Assembly: GCF_949628215.1 (NCBI RefSeq)
Contig: NC_134284.1
Span: forward strand, 8,421,850 to 8,485,849
Length of the DNA: 64,000 nt
Direction of reading: 5' to 3'
DNA from: Phalacrocorax aristotelis
Taxonomy: Eukaryota > Chordata > Aves > Suliformes > Phalacrocoracidae
Positions 1 through 13,965 of the stretch are shown here, piece after piece (positions within the stretch are counted from its first letter, which is position 1; the number at the start of each line of letters is the position of its first letter). The notes under the pieces are model-generated. The model saw only the letters and a list, made by a program, of their open reading frames with translations, ran no database searches and was not told the origin of the DNA. Both the position numbers and the translations under genes were made by a program.

Positions 1-3000
1 GGTCTCTAAGAAGTGGTCTATGAAGAGTTATGCACAGAAAACTTGTGGGTCTTCGGGGTTACTACAATGTTTTAAAATATCAAAACAATTGAGATATCTC
101 TACCAAAGTTTGGCCAGGACTCTTACGGTGCTAGGGGCTGTAGATATACCTGAGAAATGGTGAAGTCTTTCCTGACTAGATTACATTAATATTCAGTTTA
201 AATTGAGATGAGAAACCATTTTCCTTGCTTTTTCTAAATATTCCTCAAAAGGGATAAGTAACGTGCCCAAATTTCTTAGAAAACCTTTGACAGTCCTGGG
301 AGAAGTTGTTTTTCTTATTGCCTGTACAGTACTTCAAAAAGACTATAATCTTTCATCTGTCTTGTTACTTTCCTGTTTATGCTTCTGTGTTTTCTGAGGT
401 TGGGTTTGTTTTGTTTTGTTCATGGTGGCTGTATTGGATAAAGCTGAGTTTGTACTGGAGATCCAGGAAATTTCAAGGGATTTAAGGCAAAAAAAGATTG
501 TTACCTATCCTAAATTAGCTTGCAACTTAACACGATGATCTTGGGAACATTCTAGTCTTCTTGCCAAACTTTTTTAGACAAACCTTGACTGTACGGTTTA
601 AAATGAAACAAATAGTAATAATCCATACCTTCGTTGCTGGAAGCTGCACCTTTATATGCTTAGTTGGCAATAGAAAGGAAAAGGCTTTGTGCATTTCTTA
701 GTTTTGAAAGAAATTAGCACATTCGTTCTAAATGCTTTTAGAACTGAGTTTCCTCTGTTGGCTTCATAAGTGCTTGTCCTTTGTTTGACAGATCGCTGTG
801 ACAGAATATTCACTGCCCAGTGGTTAGATATAAAAAATATTTGTGCAAAACAGATTTTAAAAACCTAAGAATACAACATACCCACCTACTGAAATATTAG
901 GGTCATTAGGTAGGAAATTGGAAAATATGGATAAATGCCTGGTTTGCGTAACAAAATACAACCTTAGATATTGTAAGTGAGGCTACTGAGAAATCATGTT
1001 GAACAGGTGACTTGTACTGCATTTTTGCCTTTTTGGTAAACATGATAAGATTTTTGACAGGTATTTGTTTCACAGAGGCTGATAGAACTTGCACAGCGAA
1101 TACAAACCAAAAAGGAGCCAGATATTGTCAGGTCTGAAGGCTGTGAGAGATTGTTTTTAAGCTGATATTGCAAGACAAGCCTTAAAGAAACTCAAATAAA
1201 ATACTAGTTAGCCATGACAAAACTAACAAAAGACTTCCCTCAACATGTAGTTTTTGTCATGATAAAAACTGCACTTCAGAGTTGAATGCTAGTGACAGAA
1301 TAACTGGGGTCTGTTGAGAATGTTTGCAAATAAGGACATCTTTCAAAGCTGTTGCATGTCGCTACTCCAGGCTGCTTACAATTTTCAAGTGTGTTAGATC
1401 ATGTTTAGAAGTAGCTTTTCCTGCTGAGGAGGCTAATTCTCTGGCCAAGGCACTTCTGTATCAGCAAGTATGTATCCTTCCTGTACTTCAAGCTGCACTG
1501 CTAGTCTCCTAAAAGATACATATTTTGTTAGAATAGTAGGTCAGATTTTGATTGCCACAAAAAACCCCACCCAAAACTCATAGCTTCAGCTAGAAAAGGC
1601 TGCCGTCAGATTTCAGCATGTCTAGTCTGTGTTGCTAAGGCAGTGACACAGCAGATATGTGAGTTGCCATTTTAAGGGTCAGCTATTAAAATATGCAGGA
1701 TATATTTTATAGACCCTTAATGCGTCATCTAGGCTTGTTCCTTCTCAAAACTTCATCATAGTATTTTACTAGGTCATTAACAGTAACACTCCTGTTTAGT
1801 TTTTTGTGACATTATGCACTGATACCTTGGAAAATAATTAGGGGATTTTTGGTTTTCTTGTATCTGGAGAAGGCGGAGTCCAAATATGCTCTGTGCATGT
1901 TGTAGGAACAGGCAGTGTATCGGCAACAATGATGATTGCTCTTTCAGAAGAAACCAGTTTTAACCCTCCAAGTGCTTGACACCTGTTTGCAGTGCAATAG
2001 CTTTTTAAAGTAAACCTTTAAATAAATGGAGAGACTTGCTTTTGTATTTCTGTGAATTATGCAGAAAACTTCTTAATTATTCCTTTTGTTCAGCTTCATT
2101 ATGCCATTTTGAATTGGATTAGAACTTCAGTTTCATTTGCTGGTCCCACCTATGTGATCCCTTTTCTTTGTCTAAACCTCTAAAATCACTTTGATCAAGA
2201 CTGATAGATCCCCCTCAAATCTCTGTTGTTCTCTCTTCACGCTGGGCAATATGGAGAAATGTTTGTCAGCATGTCAAGGGCCTGAATGGTGAATTATGTA
2301 GGACACTAGTACTAGATAAATACTTTTTGAGGGAAAGATCTTAGGTGTTCTCCATCCTGTACTTGTAATGAAAATGTACTGAAACTAGTATGAGGAATTC
2401 CTGGGTTTAAATTTTAATGTAAGATAATATAGAATAAGAGCTGGTCAGATAAGTGATAAGCTACAAGAAAGGTAGCCTTGAGCAGTGGCCTGTGATACCT
2501 GAATCAAGGAGACCTGGAAACTACTTCTGGCTCTAATACTAAACGTGTCACATGCCCATTGTCTCTGAACTTGTGCCTCTTGTTCATCACCTGTGGAATG
2601 GATATAGTGATACCTCTCCCTCTTGTACAGCACTCTATATAAATGCTAGATGACACTACTATCAACTTAACTTTACACACACACGCATACATATACAGGC
2701 AAGACAGTAGCAGATGCCAGACAGAATGGTGGAAGGGAACATTGCTGATTAAAAGACAGATGTGGGTGCTGAAAATAAAATGTAAAAATCTAAAGGCAGA
2801 AAACTAGCTTTGGGGATTTTCTTTTCGTCCTGGGATAACTGATTGCACGGTAGAAAACTTACCAAATGCATGGAAAACTTTGTGGTTTTGGCAACATAAA
2901 AATTACATTCATAAGGAGTGTGTGCCAAACTGTTGAGCCTGCTTAATTGAAAATGAAAGCTTAATTCTACTATTAAGTTTGAAAAGACCAGGCAGATATC

Positions 3001-6000
3001 TCTACTGGCTGAGTCTAAATGATTTGCATACAGAGAAGCAGCAACACCCGGTCTTTAAAGCTTGAGGCAATATGTACATGTCGTTCTGCTGTAAAAGAAG
3101 TTATTCCTTTTCTGGGGAAGAAGGGGGACCCACCAGGCTTTTGCATGATCTTCAAGGGCTCCATTCCACAAATAGACCTTGATAAAAATTATTCTATATA
3201 ATGCTGTTTTCTCAGTCATTGCTGACTCATTAAAACAAATATTGCTGATCTTCATTAAACTTTTTTGCCTAGGTTTTGTTCAGAGAGCAAACAACCCAAA
3301 ACAGCTAATGACTAATGGATATGCATTAACAAGAGATGTTAGTCCTATGTATCCTGTATCTGTTCTGAATTAGACAGACCCCTGGGTTCTGGAGATATCA
3401 CTCTTTCCAGTGTAATAAATACTTACTTATAGAAACCAGAGTAGCTGTAAGGGTCAAGTGAGCTAAGGATGTGCCAATAGCTCAGGGAAGAGGAGCATGG
3501 CAAAAAAGGCACCTTATGAGTGATCAAGAGTAAAAGTAGCTCCCACAGTTAACCTGTGGTGTTTTCTGACTCCCAATATAATTTAGAATCCTCTCCAATT
3601 TAGTCTTCCTTAGACCTACGTACTGGCATATAGCTTTGATTCCTGTGTTCATCCTTTGAATGGTTAAAAAAAATAATCTGAGGATGTGTGTAAATATGTA
3701 AACAAAACAAGCTAGTATGCTAAACTCAGCACCTAAAATTAATGTAGACATATTTGAATTCCAACAGCATATTTTCTTGAACTTTCCTGAATGGCTTATA
3801 AATTAAATTATGTGTTTCTCTGTGTTGTTATGGGGTGTTCATTGTTGATGGAGCATTAGTGGGCTTTTTGTATTATCCTTACAAACTGACTAGTACCTCA
3901 TGGTTTTAACTAATCCTTAATAACTTCAGACTCTGGACAGCAATTACCGAATCAAATGTGTGAAGATAAAATAGGGTTCTAAGGAATTTTCTTTGATTTG
4001 TCTGGTGCTTTCATTGGTATGGGAGAAGCATGGGGAAGGCAGAAGTTGTAGCGAACCTCAACAAACCTTCAGTCTGTGAAATGGTATTTCTCCCTCTCTA
4101 CATCCAATTTGAAAATTATACATTCTGAAAGTGAAATCTGATAGCATTTGGAACCAGGAAAAATGCCAGTTTTGTAGGGCTCAGTAGTTTGGAGATTATT
4201 TTCTTCTTTGGTTAAAGCAATATATTCCTAGACTGGAGAAAGCCTCAGGGATTACAATTAGCCTGCCTTGGGCTGATTAGTGTTGAATACTTGAAGATCC
4301 TTGACCAACAAAATAACGTATCCTGACAGCCTAGTGGAGGGAAGTCCAGCATTTCGCTCCTCCCTGCAGTGAGCTGAGAAAAGAATCGTTTGGTAGATTA
4401 AATCCTTTTATGAGAGAAAAATGCTGGATGTATTGAATACTTAGAGGTGGTTAGCTCTGGGGCCAGGATGCACAGTGTTTTATTCCAGCCTTTCAAAGCA
4501 TTTTACTGAAAGTAAGAAAAGTATGATCTGTGGCATAAGACTCTACTTAAGTCCTCCTTATCTTATTGATGGTTCATAACTGCTAGCTGCCCCATAAGCA
4601 GATATCTTTACATTTACAGCTTAAGCTACGCACAAAAATGTACTGATGATTAAAAGACCAAATAGATCTTTTCTGCTGATCTATGTAGTTCTGTGATCGG
4701 AGAAAAATGTAAACAAGCATTTCAGTTTCAATTACATATATTTTAAATTTAACTTAATAAATGAGTTTATATTATTTGCTAAAATGGAAATGCAATTTTC
4801 GGTGTTCAATAAAGACTAGAGAATGAGTAATTAAAAGGAATGTAGAATGTGCGTATTGGAAATGGTTCAAATTTCCTTCTGAAAATTGTTTCAAGTAATC
4901 CTAAAAGATCTCACAGAGAACTAAAATACTCAGTAATATACTATTGCAACATGACTATTTTTGCAAACTAAACCTCTATGAACAGTTGTAGTGTTTGTAA
5001 TCAAAAAACTTTGGAGTTGGTTATGCTATCAGACATCGTTTGCTACAGTTTTTTGCAGCATTTTAACGATCTCTTCTAAGACATAGCTTTGAAGTATCAC
5101 AGAATCAAAGTTGGATTCAGATGGGATGAAACAGACAATACTTCAAAAACAGACAAAATTCTGTTCAGTGACCCTTTAAGAGATTGCTAAAGATGTAGAT
5201 ATAGGTCAGATTACCAGCCATTTGATATAAAACTTATGAATCTAGTGGCAACTCTGTGGTTCTAAGAGTAGAAAAAAGTCCAGTATGTTTCCCCATCATA
5301 ATCAATCATCCTACGGCCTAGTGTTACACTTTTTGGATGGTAATGCAATACAAATAATTCCCTTTTTAAGGTGAGGGGAAATATTGTCCTGTAAGATTAA
5401 TTAGGTTAGGGAAGTATGGGGGTGGGAGCAGAGACTGATATCTAAGCATTCACTTGATTAGCTCAATAAGTGTGTGAGCCAGGGACACTAACTTTCACTC
5501 CAACAAACAAATCTAGAACATATTGACACACAGCAGGGAAAACTTGATTAAAAAAATGCACAAATAAAACGTGAGCTTCTGAGGGTGAGTTTTTTTGTTT
5601 TTAAATAAGAGTGAGGGAGCTTAAAGTGGATGATGGTACCTTAACGGCTCCCAGGCTTTGCAATGAGATAGTTCCTGCTGCAGTGACAAGGAGGAAGACT
5701 GTCAGAGTTCCCTTGAGAGCAGTGCAGTGCAGAGGCTGGGAGGAGCAGGGTCTGCAGCACAGCAGCAGTGGGCGTGCTGCTGCTCAGAGTGGGGTTTAGT
5801 CAAGTCATTACCCGTGATGATCATGCATACTTACAAATTATGTCTTGGAGCAGGTCAGAAATGTCAGCACGAGGTTAGTCTTGAAGCTGCTTTAGCACTT
5901 CTTTCCTTTCATGATAATTTCTCTGCTGCAGCTATTATAGGCATGCTGCTGCAACTCGCCTCAGGAGGTGCTTAGTTCTTGCTTCAGGCCCAGTATCATT

Positions 6001-8589
6001 CCATGTTGTGTGAGTTTTGGTTTTGGTGGTTGTGGTGTTTTTTTTTTTTTTTCTTCTGGTTCTGTGATTTCCCCATGGAAAGTGTCATGTGGTAAATTGA
6101 ATGAAGCCAAGCAGAATCATTGGAAGCAGCAAAACCATCCGAAATGTGTGCCTCATTTGAGATTCAAAGGTTTGAAAAAGGGCTGTGAGACTGTAAAGAT
6201 TTAGGAATGTCCTTGCTCTTCAGTTTCCTGTCAAATAATGAAAATGTTATTGGTGTTGTCTGTGTAGTTCAGGTTGCAGTTAGAGTATTGTGGAGTGCTG
6301 AAGTATATTTTGTGTGCTGGAAAGCCAATTAAGATCTGAGCACAAGTAATATTGTGCAGGTGGGTTTTAGATTTGTTTGTCAAGGAGCTAACGTGAATTC
6401 TTTACCTTCCGTAGTGGTGATAAAGTATCTTACCAAACTTGAAGGGTTTTATCCTGGTTGCAATTTTTGAAATATAATGTCAAGCTTCAAAAGGGTAAAG
6501 AAGCCCAAATTTTCAGGAACGCATCAAGAGCTTTAGAGATGTGTGGCTTTATTTTCTAAAATGCCAAGTAAGATATCCATGGCCTTGAAAGTAAGATTAA
6601 AGAATTCACTGATTTTTTTGTGGCGAGGGTTAGTCTGGTTGATACTGGCTTATAGTTTCATTGTTTTTGTTTTGCTCTTATTTGAAATGTGAAAAATTCC
6701 CAATACTGAATCTCAGAATAAAAGATTCTTGTTGTACTGGAAACAGTTTCAAGTAGTGTTGTCTTTGAACTAAAACATAATGGCAAAGTTAAAACATGAA
6801 ATTACAGGAATTATTTATGACAGCCCCAGGGAATGAAATCCTATTTAATGCAAAAGCAGGGATAATAGTGACAAAGTACATGGGCAGTAAGAACATTAGT
6901 TTCAAGATCCACAACTCCATCTGCTAATGTAATTCAACCCAATTTTGAAAAAAATCAACAGTAGGTACAGTAGATGCCAATTGTTTTTGTAGATTCTAAA
7001 AACAAATAAGCCAAGCACAATACTGTGATCTGTTTTGGCGTTAGGGTTATATTTCTATGGTTATTGTGGTTAATGTTGTCAGAAAGAGAGACTTAGCATG
7101 TGAAGTCACGCACAGATGCACACACAAGTCCTGAGCATCTCCTCCCCATGCCAAAACACATACTGTGTGAGTCTGAGAGCATGCCTGCAAAGGAATGTAC
7201 CAGAAACATAGCAGGTATGTGAGAGCATATCAAAGATTTGTGACATGAGCTCCTACGTGACCTATAACAGCTCTATTAGCTACTCACTCCATCATTTATT
7301 GACAGGTCTGGGTGGTGGGGTTTGTTTGTTTTTTAAGAAGTGGTTCTTGCTGCTAGAAATATGTGGGGAGTGCTAAATGAGAGAGTCAATAGTATCCTTT
7401 TAGGATGTTTGGGCAGACTGGGAAGGGACTTGAGAGGAAGCAAATCACGTGCCCAGGGTGTGCTTGTGGAGAAAGCATTAGTGAAGGGGCACAGAGCAGG
7501 AAGAAAGAGTTTGGTAAGAGATACCTCAAGCAAAAGAGGCGTAGAAATTGGGTTGCTACAGGCTGAATGGGTTTGCTGTGGGCTGTAACAAGCTGAGGGA
7601 GAATGAGGTAACAGCTGATACAAGCAGGCCAGAAGTTAACTGCTGCTTAAATACTCCAAAGGCTCCTACTCCTGTTCAGCTCCTGTCAAAATAACATGAA
7701 CATTGCAGATTCCTCTGTGGCCATCTAATGGGTATGATGTACTATTTCTAGTCATGTTGGGAATAAGTCTAAGAAGTTTAAAGTACAATATACAACAAAA
7801 TATATCTAATGGCATTATCCAGTATGGTTACAGCATGCAGAAAATGAATCAGCAGCAATTTAAGAACAATAATAAATTTAACTTCAGCTAAGCAAGCTCA
7901 TTTTTTAAATCTTTGGAGACTCTGCAGGATGTTTTAATGGGTCTTTTGTGATGTGGATATTTCCTCAGTTTAAAAACTGGACTAAATAGGTTCATTTTGC
8001 ATAACTTAGGAAGGAGCCTTCATACAGTAATGATTTTAGGTCGCTGCTAAGCTAGACCAGATGTGGATGAATGGCTTAACAGTGAAATGCTGCATATCCT
8101 ATTACAAAGCTTTTTAGGCCTATATATACTTACCCTCTTGGCAGTAAGCTTGCAATTAACGAGTAAGTCCTTAATACATAGTTACATGTCAAAAAAGGCA
8201 ATAACAGTTCCACCACATTCTTGATGATTTTGTGGAACCTTTGAAGCCAGTCATTGACAAAATAAATTGATGGAGCTAGCTGTAATTAGGAATAAGTTAA
8301 TTTGTGTACCATTGCTACCCAGAAAGATACTGTCTTCCCTCTGTGTTGTAGAAGTTAGCAGAGACCATACTGAAATCATAAACTAAACCTATTGTCTAGG
8401 TGAAAAGAAGGAAATGATGTGATGTAGAAAGCTGCTAAATAGGGAGTGAACTTTCTGAAATACCAGGTGTAGTCTTTAAGGTATGAACAGTCATCTTCTA
8501 GAAGACATTATTGACTTGCAGAGATCCAAAAAAGTTCTCTGAAATATCAAAAATAACAAAATATTATTTATCAACCCTTCTTCTTGTTG
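1..8589. other. Intron-like or intergenic DNA upstream of AKAP6
   Basis: AT-rich sequence with no recognisable exon, RNA gene or transposon. Open frames are short and scattered on both strands. A somewhat G-rich segment at about 7335-7625 is open on both strands (82 and 96 codons) but resembles no protein I know. The TG/poly-T tract at 6018-6052 is the only clear simple repeat. Confidence 0.5.
6018..6052. repeat. TG-rich tract leading into poly-T (15)
   Basis: ggttttggtggttgtggtg followed by fifteen T (6038-6052). On the opposite strand this is an A-run followed by CCACAACC-type sequence. Confidence 0.85.
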
Positions 8590-9318
8590 ATATTTAATAC
8601 AGAATAGAATATTTCAGTAGGAGGGGACCTACAATGATCATCTAGTCCAATTGCCTGACCACTTCAGGGCTGACCAAAAGTTAAAGCATTTTATTAAGGG
8701 CATTGTTCAAATGCCTTTTAAACACTGATAGGCTTGGGGCATGGACCACCTCTCTGGGAAGACTGTTGCAGTGCTTGACCACCCTCTTGGTAAAGAAACG
8801 TTTCCTAATGTCAAGCCTGAACCTCCCCTGGTGCAGCTTTGAAGCGTTCCCATGCGTCCTGTCATGGGATCCCAGGGAGAAGAGACCAGCACCTCCTCCT
8901 CCCCTTCCCCTCCTCAGGAAGCTGTAGAGAGCAATGAGGTCACTGAACTAGACCAGCCCAAAGTCCTTAGCCACTCCGCATAGGCCACGCCTTCCAGCCC
9001 TTTCACCAGCTCTGTTGCCCTCCTCTGGACACATTCAGCGACCTTCACCTACCTCTAAATCGTGGGGCCCAGGACTGCAGACAGCACTCAAGGTGAGGCT
9101 GCGCCGACGCTGACTACAGCAGGTTAATCGCCTCTTTTGACGGGCTGGCTGTGCTGTGTGGGATGCACCCCAGGACGCGGTTTGCCCTCTGGGCGCCAGG
9201 GCACACTGCTCACTGCTGCTGAGCCTGCTGCCAGCCGGCTCCCCCAGATCCCTTTCTGCAGGGCGGCCCTCCAGCCACCCCCTCCCAATTTGTACTTGTG
9301 CCCAGCATCGCTCAGCTT
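8590..9318 (-). mobile_element. CR1 LINE 3' part, antisense, 5'-truncated
   Basis: The + strand shows the usual antisense CR1 order. It starts with aggggacctacaatgatcat and ctagtccaattgcctgacca (8623-8660), then ggcatggaccacctctctgg and the tgttgcagtgcttgaccacc segment (8739-8783). Next come gtaaagaaacgtttcctaat (about 8791), cctcctctggacacattcag (about 9021), gcaccccaggacgcggtttgcc (about 9165) and tttgtacttgtgcccagcat (9290-9308). The element's 3' end is at the left, where the octamer tail is worn away. The 5' truncation point abuts the palindrome at 9316-9345. The copy is moderately diverged. Open frames on either strand are short and not family proteins. Confidence 0.92.
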
Positions 9319-9345
9319 TCTATTATATTTTAATATAATAGAAAG
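9316..9345. repeat. Perfect 30-bp palindrome at the CR1 truncation point
   Basis: Arms of 14 bases, ctttctattatatt and its exact reverse complement, are separated by two T bases. It sits directly at the right edge of the antisense CR1 copy. Confidence 0.95.
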
Positions 9346-12300
9346 GTAGATGCTAAATGATTAAAATGTTTGGGGTCACAAGCTCAAATAGTGTTTAAAG
9401 CTGGGTTGCAAATGGTGCCTAGTCCTCTATTCTTAATTCGCTTGTAGATGTCCTCTTTTTTGTTTAGACAGGTGTTTTGCTGTCAGAAATGTTAAGTGAG
9501 CCTTTTGACAATGATGGACCTTCTACTAAATGTTATGGAGGTGGTCAGCCAGTTAACTAATGAAGCCTTTATTGCACCTGTTTTCTCCACCATTAATTTG
9601 GTCTGTATGTTGATGCTTTGTCATAGATAAATCAAAATTTAAGTAAACAGATAAGAATATAATTAAAATCCATGTCCCTGTAGAAACTTTCTATTTTTTA
9701 CTTATCAGTATATCTGTCTATGTCATGAAACAATAGATTTCTCCTGTATTTACTTCAACATCAGTCCACATAGAAAAATCTTTTTTTTTTAAAGATATGT
9801 GCTGTGATTTTAAAATGAAGAAGGGGTGTGTGTGTGGGGGGAGGCGGGGTGGGAGGGGCAGGGAAGTATTCTTACTGACTTTGCAATATCTGAAATATTA
9901 AATGTAAAGAATAGGCCACTTGCCTCTGTAAAAAAGTATTCATACAAATAGTTTTGTTACTTTCTGAAAATAATAGCTACATCCTTCTGGCATGAGGCTC
10001 ACTTTAACAAATGCTGACTTTGCATCCTTTATTAAGAATTTGTTTCCCTGGACCGTTAGATCACAATACTGAATGATGATCTACTTAATAAATCCAAGCA
10101 TAGTAAAACTACATCTTTAACACAGAAATTGAGTATTTAAGTTAAAATTCTGGCATAAATGACATTTTCTCTGTGTGAAACTAAATGAGAGCCATAATTT
10201 TGTATGGTGGTGTTTTTTTTTCATCCGGAACATATAGGTAAGGCATATATTTTTCAGCAAATTCTGTAGACAAGCTTGATAGGCAAGTGATTCTCTTTTC
10301 TCTGAGAAATAATGCATTTTCTTCAACAGTTTGAAGATTGCTCATGGTTTTAAAAGTATCTAAGAGGACATGTACTGACCTAGTACCATAGGTCACTAGC
10401 AGAATTATCCAAAGACTGGATTTCTTTCCTGTCATACCCAGGAAATTTTTTTTCAGTGTGTTTACATGGGCCAGATTTTAAAGTTCTTTATGCTTCCCAA
10501 GGTAAGAAGAATTGCTTGGGGCAAGACTGAAAAAGCCAGTTTGGTTCCTATTATTTAAATTTTTCTATTATGAAATTATTCCAGCTAGTTCATTAAGACA
10601 TATGTACCATAATTAAATTATCTCAGTGCATTTTATAGAATTTAATATTTTCCTTTTGGAAGTAAGAGATGGAAATGATTCATGACACTCTGATTTTCAT
10701 TAAATTGATGGAAACAGATATTTCCATTGAATTTCCTGCCTTGATGAGTTTATTCTTAAGGTTTTTTTACAGATATTTACTTTCATATTTAGATATGGAA
10801 TCACTAGGAATGATCGCATTGTAAAAGCATCATAAAAATTGTTCATCAAAGTAATAGGAAAATGAAAAAAAAATTTATTTTGCTGTAAACCTTTTCCTTG
10901 TTTCAAAATTTTAAAACCTTTCAGAAACCGATTCTAAGAGATAGTTTAAGTGGTTCTAAAACTTCATCTACTTTATTCTGAGAAATGTAGGTAAAAAATT
11001 AATACAGCATTTTGGAGTTGTTTTTTGAACAGTCTTGTTCTGCAGTACTCTGACTTAGAGTTAAAAGTTTACAAATAGATTTTAAAGAATGAGGGAGAAG
11101 AATTTGCAATTCCACTCACCTCCATGAGAACAATTTCTGATCAGTGCTGAAAAGACTAAAAAATTATGACAAGTCAGAGGTTAATGGATGATGAGATATT
11201 AACAACCACCTAAAAGCAGCAAAATCTGTGTAACACTGGCCATGTATTTACAGCCCCGTTCACACATTTTCTAATCTTTCAGGAAGAAAATATCTCCCTA
11301 ATCACAGAATCATCTGTGGTTTTAGGAGTATAAAGTTTTCAGAATAACACATTTTCAGATATAAAAATAAATAGTAATAGTAAAAATAAAGGTAGTAGTA
11401 AAGCTTGTACCCATTCCAGTCTCTTTCACTGACGGTTTCCTAAAGAAAAATGTATTACATGTAATAATAGGATTAAAATCTAAGTCAGAAATTGAAGTGC
11501 AGCTAAAAATAGATAGCTTTGAAGTCTGCAGCTTTAACGTATATCAAAAGATATTGGCCTTTTCAAGCTGTTTGGTCTTCTCAAGCTATCCAGTCTTCTA
11601 CAAAGGCAAAAGAAACATTCCTGTGCCTAATATGTGGATTAGCCTAAATGCTTGTTTGGGCCTCAAAACAATTTGCGATGTGAATTTTTGGGAAGTTTTG
11701 TCCTACTTTGCTCTCTGTTTACTTCTTTCTGCATTTGGGAATTCTCAAGTACTATGGGAACACATTCTTGCGGTGTTTCTGACCTGACCCAAATGAAAAA
11801 TTAAATAATAGAAAACACTCTTACGCTTCTGGTGTCTGCTGATATTTTTTGCCTCTGTGAGATTCACTACCATCATATCTTTCTGAAGTGAATGAAACTA
11901 GATACCTTAGGAAACATTGTGCTGGTTACCAAGTATAAGAAGGAATGTTTCTAATTTAATATACTCTTGAGGCTTAGGTGAGACACCGGTGCTCACTGAC
12001 CTTCAATTCTGCTAAAATCTAAGCGGCAGACATAACTTCTGAATGATTGGAAGTTAACTTAGAGCTAAACGCTTTATTTTCTTTTTCACAGCCGTTACCT
12101 TTCATTCAAAAGTGCCCTTGGCTGAATTCCATGAAGTGAGAAGTGATGGGTGCTGCTCAGTGAATGAATTCAGACTGGAAGAAAATAAATTACAGTCTGG
12201 AATGAAAAGCATTGGTAACTGAGCTGGCAGTCTGAATCTGTAAGTCATCTAGCACTTGATAACTTTCATTACTATTAATGGAACGAATGCAAGTTTAGGT

Positions 12301-13848
12301 GCATTGCTTTTTGTGGAGGTTTTATAAAGGGTGAAATCCTTTAGGAAAGTTGGAGGACTGGATCAGCAGGGACAGTCCTTTAATAGTTCGCTTCTAAATT
12401 GTACAAACATTGAGCCTCATTCCGGCAAAACTGATATGCTGACAAATCTCAACAGACCCATATTCAAACTTTGGCTGGTTAGAGCTTGGAAGATCTATAT
12501 TGGACTGAAAATACGTTGTGTGTGTTAGCACATTTTAAAAAGATGCACATCAGTGGCTATTAGCGTATGAACAAGTAAAGTTACAATAATGCCCCACAGT
12601 TCCTAAAAACTGGAATACATATATTAAATCTCTTTGGAAGAGTCTCAGGACAACTCTGGCACTGGCAATTCTATAATGAAATGGACTATTTAGAAACCCT
12701 AAGATAACAGTGAATGAACTTGATAGGTTTGCACCATATAGTGCATTGATACAGAGAACTCAGGCCACTCAAGCAGTAAGGCCTCCACATTAGTGGAGTG
12801 GTACAGTAACCTGAGGCAAAAAATTTACCTATCAGCTGGACTGATTCTAATGGAATATGGCTACTTTTCGAGTAATCAAATTCACAAGCTTGAGATGCCC
12901 CTCACTGCGTCCGGCTGTGTGGCAGGGATGACCACGGTGTCCACCTCACACATAGCCTCACCAGGTGTCTACAAGCAACTAAAGTAATGATGAAAGGGAA
13001 TCTTGAAAACTGACTAATAACTTCAGGTGAATATTCACTGTGGAAGAATTTGTATTATCATAGCATGACTGATAGAAGATTTGTATGAAACCCTAATGTA
13101 TCTATGTATACGTACATATGTATACACGTATATGTTACATAATGAGTTCTGGAACAGAAAAAGTTTTCCTTTATTTAAAAATCTTTGCTTGATGTCTCAG
13201 TTCATCCTAATTTGAGGAGGTCTCTTTCCATCTTCCCATAGAAGGGTGATGATTCTTCACTTCACCACTTGTGGTTTGGTCACTGGCAGATGGGAAATGG
13301 GTTGAACCCTCTCAGAAGCCATATGTTTGCTCCCAGTGGGGAGCTGAAGGAAGAAAGGGTGGATTTAATCTTTATTATTGCAAGAGCAGCCGTGTGGAAG
13401 GTGGATTTCTCTTAGGACCTTAAAAATGAATTCTAATTAAGGTAGAAAGTGAATTGGAGGTGCAGTACAATAGAATAACTGTGTACATGCACTTCTGTTT
13501 CATCGTGATGGGTACTTTCTGTTGCTGCCTGTCTGTTGCCAAGTAGCTTCTTCAGCATTTCCCTGGCTTGCTCTTTCCTCAGCTGTTACCAGTGTTATCA
13601 GCACTGCCTTTCCTCCCTCCCCCTCTCCTTATTGAGATAATGGGCAGTGTAGTTTGCTATAACCTCCTGCAGCACCCACTCAGCTGCAGACCAGCCCTGG
13701 CTGTTGTGCTACTCTAGAAGGTGGTTTTTTTACTTGTTAGCAGTTGTCTTTGTAGCTCCTGCAGCAGCTTGCCTCTAGCCATTTCTCTATTCTTAATGGA
13801 TTCTTGTTCCTTTTGCTGACACACACTCACTCCTTTGGACATGTCTTG
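9346..13848. other. Intron-like DNA
   Basis: No gene or repeat recognised. It contains a short G-rich run at about 9826-9862 (gtgtgtgtggggggaggcgg) and an alternating TA/TG/CA segment near 13098-13136. A locally GC-richer piece at about 12895-12965 has no visible identity. Confidence 0.5.
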
Positions 13849-13965
13849 TTTGGACTGGAGCAGAGTTTTGTGAAAAGGAGCGTAACAGGCTTTGTTATTC
13901 TGTCTGGAGGCGGAAGAGAATTTTTTCCCCTTGATGTTACTGAGTCCCAGCAAAGAGGAAATGCT
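13849..13965. repeat. Unrecognised interspersed repeat, copy A
   Basis: This stretch of about 117 bases matches 25115-25227 in the same orientation. Shared blocks are tttggactggag-agagttttgtgaaa, gtaac, ctgtctggagg and gaggaaatgct, with small indels between them. I do not recognise it as CR1, a SINE or a known LTR. The true ends may lie beyond the part that aligns by eye. Confidence 0.8.

Noticed and set aside
5096-5150. Possible CR1 tail (atcacagaatcaaagttggattc)
   Set aside because: Only a short resemblance with no following CR1 body, so it is not supported.
7340-7623. Overlapping frames of 82 (+) and 96 (-) codons in a G-rich segment
   Set aside because: Low stop density explained by composition. 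No recognised protein and no repeat identity.
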